A stretch of 64,000 nt of DNA from positions 1,612,001 through 1,676,000 of the forward strand of contig NZ_CP044523.1 in NCBI RefSeq assembly GCF_008831545.1, in the 5' to 3' direction. Below the pieces are notes generated by a model. It was not told the DNA's origin and did not search any database. It saw nothing but the letters and a program-made list of their open reading frames with translations. The DNA comes from Halorussus halophilus (GTDB lineage Archaea; Halobacteriota; Halobacteria; Halobacteriales; Haladaptataceae). Shown here piece by piece: positions 16,393 to 25,456 of this stretch. The translations under genes were made by a program, and so were the position numbers. The stretch's first letter is position 1; each line of letters begins with the position of its first letter.

Positions 16393-17174
16393 AGTCCGAG
16401 GGCGCTCTTCACCACGCTGTAGCTGATGCTCCCGTTCGCACTCGTCCGGAACTCCCCGTCGCGGAAGAGGAAGATGGTCGGCGTCCCCGACACGCCTGCC
16501 TCTTCGCCCGCCGAGAGGTCCGCCTGCACCGCGTCGTCGTACGTCTTCGATTCCGCGTCGGAGACGACGGCGTCGGCGTCGAGGTCGGTTTCGCTGTCGA
16601 GGAACTGGCGAGTCTTGTCCAGGACGTTGTCCGAGTTGAACGACGACTGCTTGGCGAAGTAGTGGTCAGCGAGCGCCCACGTGGCGACAGAGCCTTGGCG
16701 GCTTCCGGGGGCGTCACTGTCGGCCGAGTTTCCACTATCTGCCATCTCTATCTCGTGGGCGAACGCCGCTTCGACGGCCTGAGTCGCGGGCTTGCCCCAC
16801 GGGTAGACGACCGGGTACGTCCGAAGCACGAACGAGACCTCCCCGCTCAGATTCTCCCGAATCTTCGGCACGGTGTTTCGTTCGAAGGCTGCACAGCGCG
16901 GACACGAGGGGTCCTCGAACGCGACGAGGACGCCCGTCGCCTCGCTCGGCGGCGGGCCGAACCGCGGCTGGTCGGCGAGTCCGACGGCCGAGGCGTGACC
17001 GTCGAGCGACCCCGCAGTGTTCGTTCCGCCCTCCATGGCCGTCCCGCCTTCTGTCGTCGATTGGTCACCCGACCCGCCGCCGCCGATACAGCCAGCCAGT
17101 CCAGTCACGACGGCGGCACCACCGACAGCCAACACGCGACGACGGGTCGTCCGAGGAGCTTCGTCCCGAATCAT
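16389..17174 (-). CDS. DsbA-family thioredoxin-fold lipoprotein
   Basis: A 261-residue exported protein. The N-terminus has a twin-arginine type start (TTRRRVLAVGG) and a lipobox LAGC at about residue 28, so it should be lipid-anchored outside the cell. The redox motif is DPSCPRCAAFE, followed by the DsbA/vitamin-K-type thioredoxin fold and the cis-Pro loop GVSGTPTIFLF. The ATG at 17174 gives the signal peptide directly. It is the first gene of a two-gene operon with the membrane protein at 15799. Confidence 0.85.
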   Translation of the reverse strand: MIRDEAPRTTRRRVLAVGGAAVVTGLAGCIGGGGSGDQSTTEGGTAMEGGTNTAGSLDGHASAVGLADQPRFGPPPSEATGVLVAFEDPSCPRCAAFERNTVPKIRENLSGEVSFVLRTYPVVYPWGKPATQAVEAAFAHEIEMADSGNSADSDAPGSRQGSVATWALADHYFAKQSSFNSDNVLDKTRQFLDSETDLDADAVVSDAESKTYDDAVQADLSAGEEAGVSGTPTIFLFRDGEFRTSANGSISYSVVKSALGL

Positions 17175-17477
17175 ACTGCCTCGGACGCCATCGACCGACA
17201 AATGCGTTGTTCCAATTTCGGGGCAAAACCGGCCAGATTCCGGCAAGAATGGGTTCTCCTCTCCGTTCGCTCGTCTCGAATCACGCTCGATTTGACGACC
17301 GACCGAGATAAATCCCTTCGCCGGTCCTGCACGCGAGATTCACAGTCGCTTCGAGCGGTGGCCGATACAGTCGCTCGGAACCGTCGCCGATGACTGAACG
17401 AAAGTCTCCCATCCGTGGCTGAAACCACCGTTTTACCCTACGCCGACTTTATGTTGGTTTAGTTTGACGTGTCGAGT
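17175..17477. other. Divergent promoter region
   Basis: This stretch of about 300 bases separates the divergent DsbA-like and DUF4349 genes. A TATA-like tttatgt at 17450-17456 lies about 25 bases before the ATG at 17478. No conserved hairpin or credible coding sequence was seen in the rest. Confidence 0.5.
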
Positions 17478-18362
17478 ATGTCACGTTCGACGCGCAAACG
17501 CTGGCTCCTTGTCGCACTCGCCGTGCTTGTGGTCCTCGCGGGCTGTTCAGGCTCTAGCGGTGGCGACGCGGCGCAGGCGACGGTTAGCGACGGTGGGGGC
17601 GTTCAGACGGCGTCCGGAGACGAAGCGAGAGCGAGCGGGTCTGGCCCACCGACTGGGAGCAAAGCCGCCTCGATGCAGATACAGCAACGCGAATTGATAC
17701 GGACCGGGAACGTCACGCTGACGGTCGCAAACTTCGACCGGTCGCGACAGAACATCAGCGCGGCCGTCGAGGCTCGCGGCGGGTTCGTCAGCGACACCGA
17801 CCAGCGGGCCCACCACCGGGGTAACGAGACGTTCACGACCGGGAGAGTCGTCTATCGCGTGCCCAAGGAGAACTTCTCTTCGTTAGTGGCACAGGTGAAG
17901 GCCGAGGGCGAAGTCGAACGGTCCGGGACGAACACGAGAGACGTGACCGACCAACTCGTTGACATCGAAGCGCGACTGACGAACCTACGCGCCCAGCGCG
18001 AGAAGTTGCGGGACCTCTACGAGAACGCCAGCGACACCGAGAACGTCCTCGCCGTGCAGGAGCGACTCTCGGAGGTCCAGACCGAAATCGAACGCCTCGA
18101 AGCCAAACGCAAGTCGCTACGCCAGCGAGTCGCGTACTCGACGGTGACCGTCGAACTGCGCGAGGAACCGCCGGAGAATCCGAAACCCGAACGGACGAAG
18201 TGGTACGAGACGGGCCTGCTGGCCGCGTTCTCTGAGTCCGTTCACGGCGTCGCCGTGGTTGCCCGTGGAATCACGGTCGCGGCGGCCTACAGCGCGCCGT
18301 ACGTCCTTGCCTTCGGGCTTCCGCTCGGCGGCGTCGCCGTGGCGTGGCGACGGTTCGGCTAA
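17478..18362 (+). CDS. DUF4349 domain lipoprotein
   Basis: A 294-residue envelope protein. It begins with a signal peptide ending in the lipobox LAGCSGS (about residues 22-28). The DUF4349 domain follows, with the beta part LIRTGNVTLTVANFDRS and a long coiled coil at about 150-225 (LTNLRAQREKLRDLYENA onward). A membrane helix lies at about 255-290. This matches the family's usual architecture. The ATG at 17478 is about 25 bases after a TATA-like element; a GTG three codons earlier is possible. Role unknown. Confidence 0.82.
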   Translation: MSRSTRKRWLLVALAVLVVLAGCSGSSGGDAAQATVSDGGGVQTASGDEARASGSGPPTGSKAASMQIQQRELIRTGNVTLTVANFDRSRQNISAAVEARGGFVSDTDQRAHHRGNETFTTGRVVYRVPKENFSSLVAQVKAEGEVERSGTNTRDVTDQLVDIEARLTNLRAQREKLRDLYENASDTENVLAVQERLSEVQTEIERLEAKRKSLRQRVAYSTVTVELREEPPENPKPERTKWYETGLLAAFSESVHGVAVVARGITVAAAYSAPYVLAFGLPLGGVAVAWRRFG

Positions 18363-18382
18363 TTATCGGCGCTCGACCACAA

Positions 18383-20002
18383 TTAGAGACGTTCTCCCAC
18401 GTGGTCGGCCGCCTTCAACGCGAGTGCGGCGATTGTCAGGGTCGGATTGAGTGCGCCGCTTGTGACGAAGACGCTACTCGACGCGACGGAGAGGTTTCGC
18501 AGGTCGTGGGTTCGCAGTTGGGGGTTGACCACGCTCTCCTCCGGGTTCGTTCCCATTCGGGTCGTCCCCATATGATGGAATGCGGGACCCGTCTTTTCCG
18601 GGCCGACCGTCCACGACACGTCCACGCCCAATTCGTCCAGAATCGCGCGCTGAATCTCGTTGGCGCGCCGCAGACTCGCCTTCGTTCGGTCGTCCACGTG
18701 CCACTCGATTTTAGGGACAGGGTTCCCGTGGTCGTCGGTCGTGTCGGGGTCGAGCGCGACGCGATTCTCCTTGCGAGGTCGCTGGCCGACCAATCCACCC
18801 ATCGCAATCGAGTTTCCGTAGCCCTCTCTGAGCGTCTCCAGCAAGTCGTCACCGAACTCCTCGCCGGAGAGCGCCATCTCGACGGGAGACGGTCCCGCGT
18901 AGTTCAGAAATTCGAGCTTGATGGAATCGGGTTCTGGACCGTCGCCCGACCACGCCGGGATTTCGCCTTCGGTGCCCGTCGCGCCCTCCGTGGGTTCGTC
19001 GTAGAACTGGTGGCACTCGCTGGTGATGAACCCGACGTGGTTCTGGCGGGTCTGCTGGTCGAGCGTGCCGCCCATGCCGCCGAACAGGTGGTCCATGAAG
19101 TACCGGCCGACCGCGCCCGAGGAGTTTGCGAGTCCGTCGGGATAGGCTTCAGATTTCGATAGGAGAAGCAATCGTGGAATCTCGACGCCGCCCGCCGCCA
19201 GCACGAACTCGCGAGCCTCCTGTCGATGCTCCTCGCCGTCGGGTGTCGCGTACACTGCCGCTTCGACGCGCTCGCCCGCGTCGTCGTGTTCGAGTCGCTG
19301 AACTGGCGCTTGGTCGATGACACGCGCACCCTCGTTCTCGGCCTTTTCGACGTGGACCTTGCCGGTGTACTTCGCGCCGGAGGGACAGACTGGTTTACAG
19401 GTCCCGTATCCCACGCAGGCGCTCCGGTCGTCGTAATTCTCGGAGTTGCGCGCGTTCGGCACCGAGTGCATGGTCACACCGAGTCGCTCGCAGGCCTCGG
19501 CGAACAGCGAGTCGCTGTGGGAGGGGTCGAACGCGGGCAGGGGATGTGGTTGCTCGCGCGGAGGAGCGAAGGGGTTGTCCGTCGCGCCAGCGACGCCTAG
19601 TGCTTGCTCGGCCTCGGCGTAGTAGGGACGAAGGTCCGAATACTCGATTGGCCACTGCTCGAAGTCCGACTCGTGCAGGCGCATCACCATCCCCTGCCAG
19701 TGGAGCGTTGTGCCACCGACGCCCTTCACGCGGGCGGCGTTGAGCGGGTAGAACCACTCTCCCGAAGAAGTGAACTGGTCGCGCTCGCCCCTCATCTCCC
19801 AGACTGACAGCGGTCCGTGCGCGGGGCGAATCGACTGCTCCATCCGGCGTTTTCGGTCTTCGAAGTCGAACCGCTCACCTGCTTCGAGGACGACCACCTT
19901 CTTCCCGCGCTGCGCGAGTCGATGGGCGACCAACGCGCCCGCCGGGCCTGCGCCGACGACGCAGACGTCGGCGCGCTCCGAAGGTTTTCGCTGATCCGTC
20001 AT
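18383..20002 (-). CDS. GMC-family oxidoreductase (gluconate 2-dehydrogenase large-subunit type)
   Basis: A 539-residue flavoprotein. The FAD dinucleotide motif VVGAGPAGALVAHRLAQRG starts at about residue 15, and a Cys-containing segment CVGYGTCKPVCPSG follows at about 190. The catalytic-His region FHHMGTTRMG lies near 475. It follows the Tat-signal small subunit gene by 22 bases and has no signal of its own, so it is probably exported as a complex with that subunit. The electron acceptor and sugar or alcohol substrate are unknown; no cytochrome c gene is adjacent. Confidence 0.88.
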   Translation of the reverse strand: MTDQRKPSERADVCVVGAGPAGALVAHRLAQRGKKVVVLEAGERFDFEDRKRRMEQSIRPAHGPLSVWEMRGERDQFTSSGEWFYPLNAARVKGVGGTTLHWQGMVMRLHESDFEQWPIEYSDLRPYYAEAEQALGVAGATDNPFAPPREQPHPLPAFDPSHSDSLFAEACERLGVTMHSVPNARNSENYDDRSACVGYGTCKPVCPSGAKYTGKVHVEKAENEGARVIDQAPVQRLEHDDAGERVEAAVYATPDGEEHRQEAREFVLAAGGVEIPRLLLLSKSEAYPDGLANSSGAVGRYFMDHLFGGMGGTLDQQTRQNHVGFITSECHQFYDEPTEGATGTEGEIPAWSGDGPEPDSIKLEFLNYAGPSPVEMALSGEEFGDDLLETLREGYGNSIAMGGLVGQRPRKENRVALDPDTTDDHGNPVPKIEWHVDDRTKASLRRANEIQRAILDELGVDVSWTVGPEKTGPAFHHMGTTRMGTNPEESVVNPQLRTHDLRNLSVASSSVFVTSGALNPTLTIAALALKAADHVGERL

Positions 20003-20024
20003 CCTCGTGGGCCTCGCTGGTGAC

Positions 20025-20549
20025 TCATTTCTGTGGTCCCCGCTGGTAACTGCTCGTCCCGCCGGGGTGGCCCTGCGGGTTCTCGATGCCGACGAGTTTC
20101 CCGCCGGTGGGCGAGGTGTAGAGCGCGTACAATAGTTCGTTGACGACGTAGTAGCGAACGCGGTTGAGATCGTCGCCCGCTGGGTCGGGGTCGGCCGTAT
20201 CGACGCCCATCTCGTCCAAGACCGACGCGCGGGTGTCGGCGCTCAGGTTTCGGAAATCCGAGTCGTGCCACGTCTGCGCGTACTCGTCCAGCGTGTCGAG
20301 CGCTGCGACGATGCCGTCGCGGTACGTCTCCCGGTCTTCCACGCGGCCGAGTGCGTAGGTTCTGACGAACTCCTCGACCCCCGAGACCTCGGATGGATAG
20401 ACTACCTCGGCGACCGAGAGCATCGTTTCGAGACGGTCTTCCGGTTCTTCGTCGTCGGCGAACGGATTGCCCTCCAGCACCGCCACGCCGCCGACAGTCG
20501 CCCCTGCGGCAGCGAGCGCGGCCAGTGCATCCCGACGAGTCAGTTCCAT
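20025..20549 (-). CDS. Gluconate 2-dehydrogenase subunit 3 family protein (Tat signal)
   Basis: A 174-residue protein with a twin-arginine signal (ELTRRDALAALAAAGATVGG). The mature part, including VVYPSEVSGVEEFVRTYALG and YYVVNELLYALYTSPTGG, is typical of the small subunit that escorts GMC-type dehydrogenases to the cell surface. It is first in a two-gene operon with the GMC enzyme. A perfect 14-base palindrome of DtxR/IdeR type sits 12-25 bases upstream of its ATG, suggesting metal control. Confidence 0.85.
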   Translation of the reverse strand: MELTRRDALAALAAAGATVGGVAVLEGNPFADDEEPEDRLETMLSVAEVVYPSEVSGVEEFVRTYALGRVEDRETYRDGIVAALDTLDEYAQTWHDSDFRNLSADTRASVLDEMGVDTADPDPAGDDLNRVRYYVVNELLYALYTSPTGGKLVGIENPQGHPGGTSSYQRGPQK

Positions 20550-20560
20550 TTCGGACGGGG

Positions 20561-20574
20561 TTAGGTGAACCTAA
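20561..20574. promoter_or_regulatory. DtxR/IdeR-like palindromic operator
   Basis: TTAGGTGAACCTAA is a perfect inverted repeat (TTAGGT, 2-base centre, ACCTAA) just upstream of the small-subunit ATG at 20549. It resembles half-sites of DtxR/IdeR-type iron or manganese repressors, a family known in haloarchaea. It would overlap the core promoter. The regulator assignment is inference. Confidence 0.55.
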
Positions 20575-20756
20575 AACTTAGGGGTTGCCATGTCGTTGTC
20601 GTGGTCACTGCCGAACGTGTCACTCGTCACGCCGCCGAACCATCCGGAAAGGTAGAAAAAATAACTTCTTAGCCCCGGTATGTCAGGGTCTTTTACCAGA
20701 GATTTATCAGTTCGTTCGTGTCACGTACGTGTGGAGGAATTCGCCTCGGTGGCACC

Positions 20757-23700
20757 ATGAACGAGAATCCGACGGATTCAGGGAGAGAAACCTACAACGG
20801 CGGACGTTCGCTCTCGACCGACCAGTTGCTCACGACGATAGCCGACCACGACCGGCGCACGATACTCGCAGAGTTGCGCCGGCACAGAAGTCGGACGCTC
20901 GACCAACTGGTCGATGCGGTCGCTGCCACTCGGGAGACCGACGGTGCATCGGACTCCCGTGAACGACGTGAAATCCAGACAGTGTTGTTGCACGTCCACC
21001 TCCCGAAACTCGCCGACAGTGGACTCGTATCCTACGACAGCAGCGACGGCGTCGCCCGAATCGAATCCGCCCCCGAGGCGTTCGACGAGTGGTTAGACAT
21101 CGCGCTCCGAGCGAACGGTCACGGCTACGCGACGGCGACCGCGGACCCTGACCAAACGTCGTTGTGCGTACTGTACGTAGACGACGACACCGAGTTCGGG
21201 GAGCGGTTCGCCGAACGTCTCGAAGCAGAAGACGACCACGTGAACGTCCGCACAGAGTCGGACCCTGACGCCGTTCTCTCCCGACTCGCCGAGGGACGAA
21301 TCGACTGTGTCGTGAGCGAGTATCGCTTCCCCGAAACGGATGGATTGGCCCTCCTGAAGCGGGTCAGGGAGACGTTCTCCCGGGTTCCGTTTGTCCTCTT
21401 CACCGACGAGGGGAGCGAACGCCTCGCCAGCGAGGCGTTCGCCGCGGGCGCGACGGGATATCTCGGAAGAGACACGACCGAGTACAGCACGCTGGTAGAC
21501 AGGGTTCGGGACGCCGTGGCCGCCTCCCGCGACGGCCGGACGTATCGCGCCATCTTCGAGCAGGCGAGCGACGGCATTCTCGTCCTCGACCCCGAGACGG
21601 CCGAGATTCGAGAGACGAACCGACGCGTTCGGGAACTACTCGAATACGACCGCGGGCCGTTGCACGGCCGAACGCTCGACAGTCTCTGTACGGAGGAAGT
21701 TCCGTACTCCCCTGCGGACGTCATCGCCGAGTCCGACGCTGGCGGCGAAGACGAGACGCACGTCCCGGAACTGTTCGAGTGTCTGGTCGAAACCGGGACG
21801 GGTGACCCCCTGTGGGTCGAACTGAGCGTGGCACACGCGGAACTCGACGGGCAAGACCGCGTCCTCGCGTTTCTCAGGGACACCTCCGCGCGCAGAGCGC
21901 GCGAGCGAGGCCTCTACGAGCAACAGGAGCGGTTCCGTCTCTTGGTCGAGGAAGTAGAAGACTACGGCATTTTCATGCTCGACCCGGACGGGCACGTCGT
22001 CAGTTGGAACGAAGGAGCCGAGCGGATGAACGGCTTCACCGAAGACGAAATTCTCGGCGAACACTTCTCTCTCTTCTACACCGAGGAAGACACCGACCAC
22101 CGACCGGACGAACTGCTTCGACAGGCCGAAGAGAACGGCCGCGTCGAAGACGAAGGGTGGCGCGTTCGAAAAGACGGAGAGAAATTCTGGGTGAACGCCG
22201 TCATCACCGCACTCACGGACGACGGTGGGGACCTGCGCGGATTCGTCAAGGTGACCCGAGACATCACCGAGCGCAAAGAGCGAGAACGCCGCTTCGACGC
22301 GATATTCAACCAGACGTACCAGTTCACCGGGTTGATGGAACCGGACGGAACGTTGATAGAAGCAAACCAGACCGCGCTGGAGTTCGGCGGTCTGGACCGC
22401 GACGACGTGGTCGGCAAGCCTATCTGGGAGACGCGCTGGTGGTCGATTTCCGAGGACGCTCGGGACAGAGTCAGAGAAGCCGTCGCGGAGGCCGCGTCGG
22501 GCGAGTTCGTCCGCTACGAGGAGGAGGTCCTCGGTGCCGACGAGGACGAAGTCGTGACGATAGACTTCTCGATAAAACCGGTCACCGACGACGACGGCGA
22601 CGTGGTGTTGCTCATCCCCGAGGGCCGGGACATCACCGAGCGCAAACGCTCCGAGGAGAAGTTGCGAGAGAACGAGCGGATGTTCTCGACGTTGCTTTCC
22701 AACCTCCCCGGCATGGCGTACCGTTGTGAGAACGACCCCGAGTGGCCGATGGAGTTCGTCAGCGACGGTTGCCGAGAACTGACGGGGTACGACCCCGACG
22801 AACTGGAGTCCGGCGAGGTGTCGTGGGGGGAAGACGTGGTCCATCCGGACGACAAGCGGAGTGGGTGGAACACCGTGCAGGCGGCCGTCGAACACCGCGA
22901 ACCGTTCACGCTCACGTACCGCATCCGGACCCGGGACGGCGAGGACCGCTGGATATGGGAACAGGGTCGCGGCGTCTTCGGCGACGACGAACTGGAGGCG
23001 CTCGAAGGGTTCATCACGGACGTGACGGAGCGCAAACGTCGCGAAGAGCAACTGGCGGCACTGAACGAGGTCTCCCAGCGGTTGAGCGACGCCGAGACCG
23101 AAGACGAAGTGAGCGACGTTACCGTCGAGGCGGCCTGCGAGACGCTGGAGTTGTCGATTGCAGTCGTGAAGCTGTACGACGACAGCAGTGGCCGCCTTCG
23201 ACTTTCGACGGCGACTTCCGAGGCCGAAGTGCTACGCGACGACGACTCGCTCTTTCCGACCGACTGGGACGCGACGTGGGAAGCGTTCTTGGAGAACGAA
23301 CCGGTCGTCTACCGCGACTTGCACGCCCAAACCGACGCCTCGGAAGTGGAAACGTCGCTCCGGAGCGTCGTCGTCCTGCCGCTCGGAAAGTACGGCGTGT
23401 TCGTCACCGGTTCGACCACCGCCGACGCGTTCAGCGACGCCGACATCGACCTGACCCAGACGTTGGCGGCGAACGTCCGTGCGGCCCTCGACAGGGTAGA
23501 CCGGGAACGAACGCTCCGCGAGCGGTCGGAGGTCTTGGCGGAGAAGAACGAGACCTTGGAGCGGATGAATCGCACGAACGAAGTCGTCCGCGAACTCACG
23601 CAGACGCTCACCCGCGCCACCTCGCGCGAGGAGATAGAGCAAGCAGTCTGTGATATCTTGACGGACTCCGACACGTACCGGTTCGCGTGGGTCGGCGACA

Positions 23701-24746
23701 TCGATTCGGTCACCGGGGAGATAGTTTCGAGCGCCTGGGCAGGCGTCGAAGATGGCTATCTCGACAACGTCGTCGTGACGAAAGACGAGGACGACCCCTC
23801 CGGACAGGGACCAACCGGTGAGGCAGTTCGGACCAGAGAGGTGCAGGTCGTCGAAGACATCCACACCGACCCGCCGTACGACCCGTGGCGGAAGGAGGCT
23901 ATCGCTCGGGGCTACCGGTCGAGCATCGCGGTGCCACTCGTCTACCGGGACACGCTGTACGGTGTGTTGAACCTCTACGCCGGAGAGCCAGACGCTCTCA
24001 CCGGCACGGAGCGGGAAGTACTGACCGAACTCGGCGAGACTGTCGGCTACGCGTTCAACGCAATCGAGAACAAGAAGGCACTCGCCAGCGACCGAGTCGC
24101 GGAACTGGAGTTTTGCATCCGCGACCCCCGACTGGCGCTCGTCCAGTACGTGGACGAGACCGGGAGAACGGTCAGCGTCGAGAACGTGCTTCGCGGCGAG
24201 GACGAGATTCGCGTCTTCTTCACGGTCAGCGGTGCCCCGCCGGAAGTGACGGGAGACTACGCCAAGCAGTCGCCGACACTCAGCGAAATCAAGCACATTT
24301 CCGGCGACGAAGAGGAGAGTCTGTTCGAGTGTACTGTCACCGACGAGAGTCTCGTCGCCACGCTACTTGACCACGGGGCTATCCCGCGACAACTGACCGC
24401 CGAGTCGGGTGAAGTGACAGTCGTCGTCGATTTCCCGGAGACGGGCGACGTGCGGTCGTTCGTGGAGATGGTCGAGTCGAAGTACGACGACGCGGAACTG
24501 GTCGCCAGACGAGAACGCGACCAGTCGGTGCAGACCGACCAGCAGTTCCGCGAGACGCTCGAAGACAGACTCACGAACCGACAGTTGGAGATACTTCGGG
24601 CAGCGTACTACGGTGGGTTCTTCGAGTGGCCCCGCGAGAGTACCGGCCAAGAGATAGCCGAGTCCCTAGACGTCTCCCAACCGACGTTCAACCGCCATCT
24701 CCGACTGGTCGAGCGAGAGCTGTTTTCCTTGCTTCTGGACGACTGA
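20757..24746 (+). CDS. Giant Bat-type regulator: DUF7344, receiver-like, PAS x4, GAF x2, HTH_10
   Basis: A 1329-residue cytoplasmic sensor-regulator. Domains in order: DUF7344 winged helix (about 20-110); receiver-like domain (about 135-255); four PAS domains (starting about 263, 390, 510 and 640), the second and third ending in the DITERKERE or DITERKRSE type; two GAF domains (starting about 770 and 930); a Bat sensor domain (about 1110-1250); and a C-terminal HTH_10 (NRQLEILRAAYYGGFFEWP). The receiver has VVSEYRFPETDGL, with Glu at the usual phospho-Asp position (about residue 188), so phosphorylation is unlikely. No kinase domain is present. The ATG at 20757 is used. Confidence 0.88.
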   Translation: MNENPTDSGRETYNGGRSLSTDQLLTTIADHDRRTILAELRRHRSRTLDQLVDAVAATRETDGASDSRERREIQTVLLHVHLPKLADSGLVSYDSSDGVARIESAPEAFDEWLDIALRANGHGYATATADPDQTSLCVLYVDDDTEFGERFAERLEAEDDHVNVRTESDPDAVLSRLAEGRIDCVVSEYRFPETDGLALLKRVRETFSRVPFVLFTDEGSERLASEAFAAGATGYLGRDTTEYSTLVDRVRDAVAASRDGRTYRAIFEQASDGILVLDPETAEIRETNRRVRELLEYDRGPLHGRTLDSLCTEEVPYSPADVIAESDAGGEDETHVPELFECLVETGTGDPLWVELSVAHAELDGQDRVLAFLRDTSARRARERGLYEQQERFRLLVEEVEDYGIFMLDPDGHVVSWNEGAERMNGFTEDEILGEHFSLFYTEEDTDHRPDELLRQAEENGRVEDEGWRVRKDGEKFWVNAVITALTDDGGDLRGFVKVTRDITERKERERRFDAIFNQTYQFTGLMEPDGTLIEANQTALEFGGLDRDDVVGKPIWETRWWSISEDARDRVREAVAEAASGEFVRYEEEVLGADEDEVVTIDFSIKPVTDDDGDVVLLIPEGRDITERKRSEEKLRENERMFSTLLSNLPGMAYRCENDPEWPMEFVSDGCRELTGYDPDELESGEVSWGEDVVHPDDKRSGWNTVQAAVEHREPFTLTYRIRTRDGEDRWIWEQGRGVFGDDELEALEGFITDVTERKRREEQLAALNEVSQRLSDAETEDEVSDVTVEAACETLELSIAVVKLYDDSSGRLRLSTATSEAEVLRDDDSLFPTDWDATWEAFLENEPVVYRDLHAQTDASEVETSLRSVVVLPLGKYGVFVTGSTTADAFSDADIDLTQTLAANVRAALDRVDRERTLRERSEVLAEKNETLERMNRTNEVVRELTQTLTRATSREEIEQAVCDILTDSDTYRFAWVGDIDSVTGEIVSSAWAGVEDGYLDNVVVTKDEDDPSGQGPTGEAVRTREVQVVEDIHTDPPYDPWRKEAIARGYRSSIAVPLVYRDTLYGVLNLYAGEPDALTGTEREVLTELGETVGYAFNAIENKKALASDRVAELEFCIRDPRLALVQYVDETGRTVSVENVLRGEDEIRVFFTVSGAPPEVTGDYAKQSPTLSEIKHISGDEEESLFECTVTDESLVATLLDHGAIPRQLTAESGEVTVVVDFPETGDVRSFVEMVESKYDDAELVARRERDQSVQTDQQFRETLEDRLTNRQLEILRAAYYGGFFEWPRESTGQEIAESLDVSQPTFNRHLRLVERELFSLLLDD

Positions 24747-24785
24747 GCGGACGAATCTAAATGTATAACCTCCTGCTCGAAGTGA

Positions 24786-24801
24786 CACTACGTATGTAGT
24801 G
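24786..24801. promoter_or_regulatory. Palindrome upstream of the HalOD1 gene
   Basis: CACTAC-GTAT-GTAGTG is a perfect 6-base inverted repeat with a 4-base centre, 38-53 bases upstream of the ATG at 24839. It is followed by a second pair, ggctac (24801-24806) and gtagcc (24818-24823). It lies where an archaeal activator or repressor would act, possibly the adjacent Bat-type protein. Confidence 0.4.
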
Positions 24802-24838
24802 GCTACCCCTTTGTTCGTGTAGCCCCAAGGTACCGGTA

Positions 24839-25174
24839 ATGGACGAGAACAGACGAGTAAAGAAATCAATCGAGCGGAACGTCGAAGACGGTCGGTTGAA
24901 CGAGACCGTCGTTACCGTGGTTCGGGCAGTCGCCGACGCGAAGGGCATCGACGAGCGGGAACTGACTACCGGGCTGTACGACGTGGTGAACCCAGAGGCA
25001 CTGGAGCGACTGTTCGAAGACAAGGGCAACGGGATGCCGCGACGGGGCGGCCGCGTCGTCTTCATGATGGAAGGGTGTGAGGTCGTGGTTCACAGCTACG
25101 GTAAAGTCGTCGTGACGCCCCGGGCCACAGAGAGTGCCACGGAAACGACAGCACAGTCCACCGAATCGGAGTAG
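24839..25174 (+). CDS. HalOD1 output domain protein
   Basis: A 111-residue protein carrying a haloarchaeal output domain 1: VVTVVRAVADAKGIDERELT, LYDVVNPEALERLFED, then a strand pair ending GGRVVFMMEGCEVVVHSYG. HalOD1 is known as the output module of haloarchaeal signalling proteins, of unknown mechanism. Here it stands alone, 92 bases after the giant Bat-type regulator and just before a DUF7331-like gene, and probably works in the same signalling unit. Confidence 0.8.
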   Translation: MDENRRVKKSIERNVEDGRLNETVVTVVRAVADAKGIDERELTTGLYDVVNPEALERLFEDKGNGMPRRGGRVVFMMEGCEVVVHSYGKVVVTPRATESATETTAQSTESE

Positions 25175-25180
25175 CTAGCA

Positions 25181-25333
25181 ATGAAGTACAAACCACCGAC
25201 AAAGTTCGCCGAGGAACCGCGAGACACCTACACCGAGTACACCGTCGGGTCCCGCGTGGTGGCGATGATAGAAGACACCGAAAACGAACACGCGTGGATT
25301 CAATCGACGGAGACGTGTCAGGTGCGGCGATAA
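25181..25333 (+). CDS. Small protein, DUF7331-like
   Basis: A 50-codon gene read directly from the sequence: ATG at 25181, TAA at 25331. The protein contains DTYTEYTVGSRVVAMIEDT and NEHAWIQS, which I recognise as a short haloarchaeal family (I believe DUF7331). It starts 6 bases after the HalOD1 stop, so it is almost certainly in the same operon. Function unknown. Confidence 0.75.
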   Translation: MKYKPPTKFAEEPRDTYTEYTVGSRVVAMIEDTENEHAWIQSTETCQVRR

Positions 25334-25456
25334 CGCTGACGTGGTGAATCCGGCATCCTCCGGTGCTGACGGCTCTCTGCAGTTCTCCCCTTCCCACGGC
25401 CGGCGACTATTTGCATCGCAAAATGGTGAGGCGGCCCGTTCGGTTCCTGCGTTCAC

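Noticed and set aside
18344-19162. Plus-strand ORF opposite the GMC oxidoreductase
   Set aside because: Antisense shadow with no recognisable domain.
21636-23051. Minus-strand ORF of 471 codons within the giant regulator
   Set aside because: Shadow frame; the plus strand encodes contiguous PAS domains.
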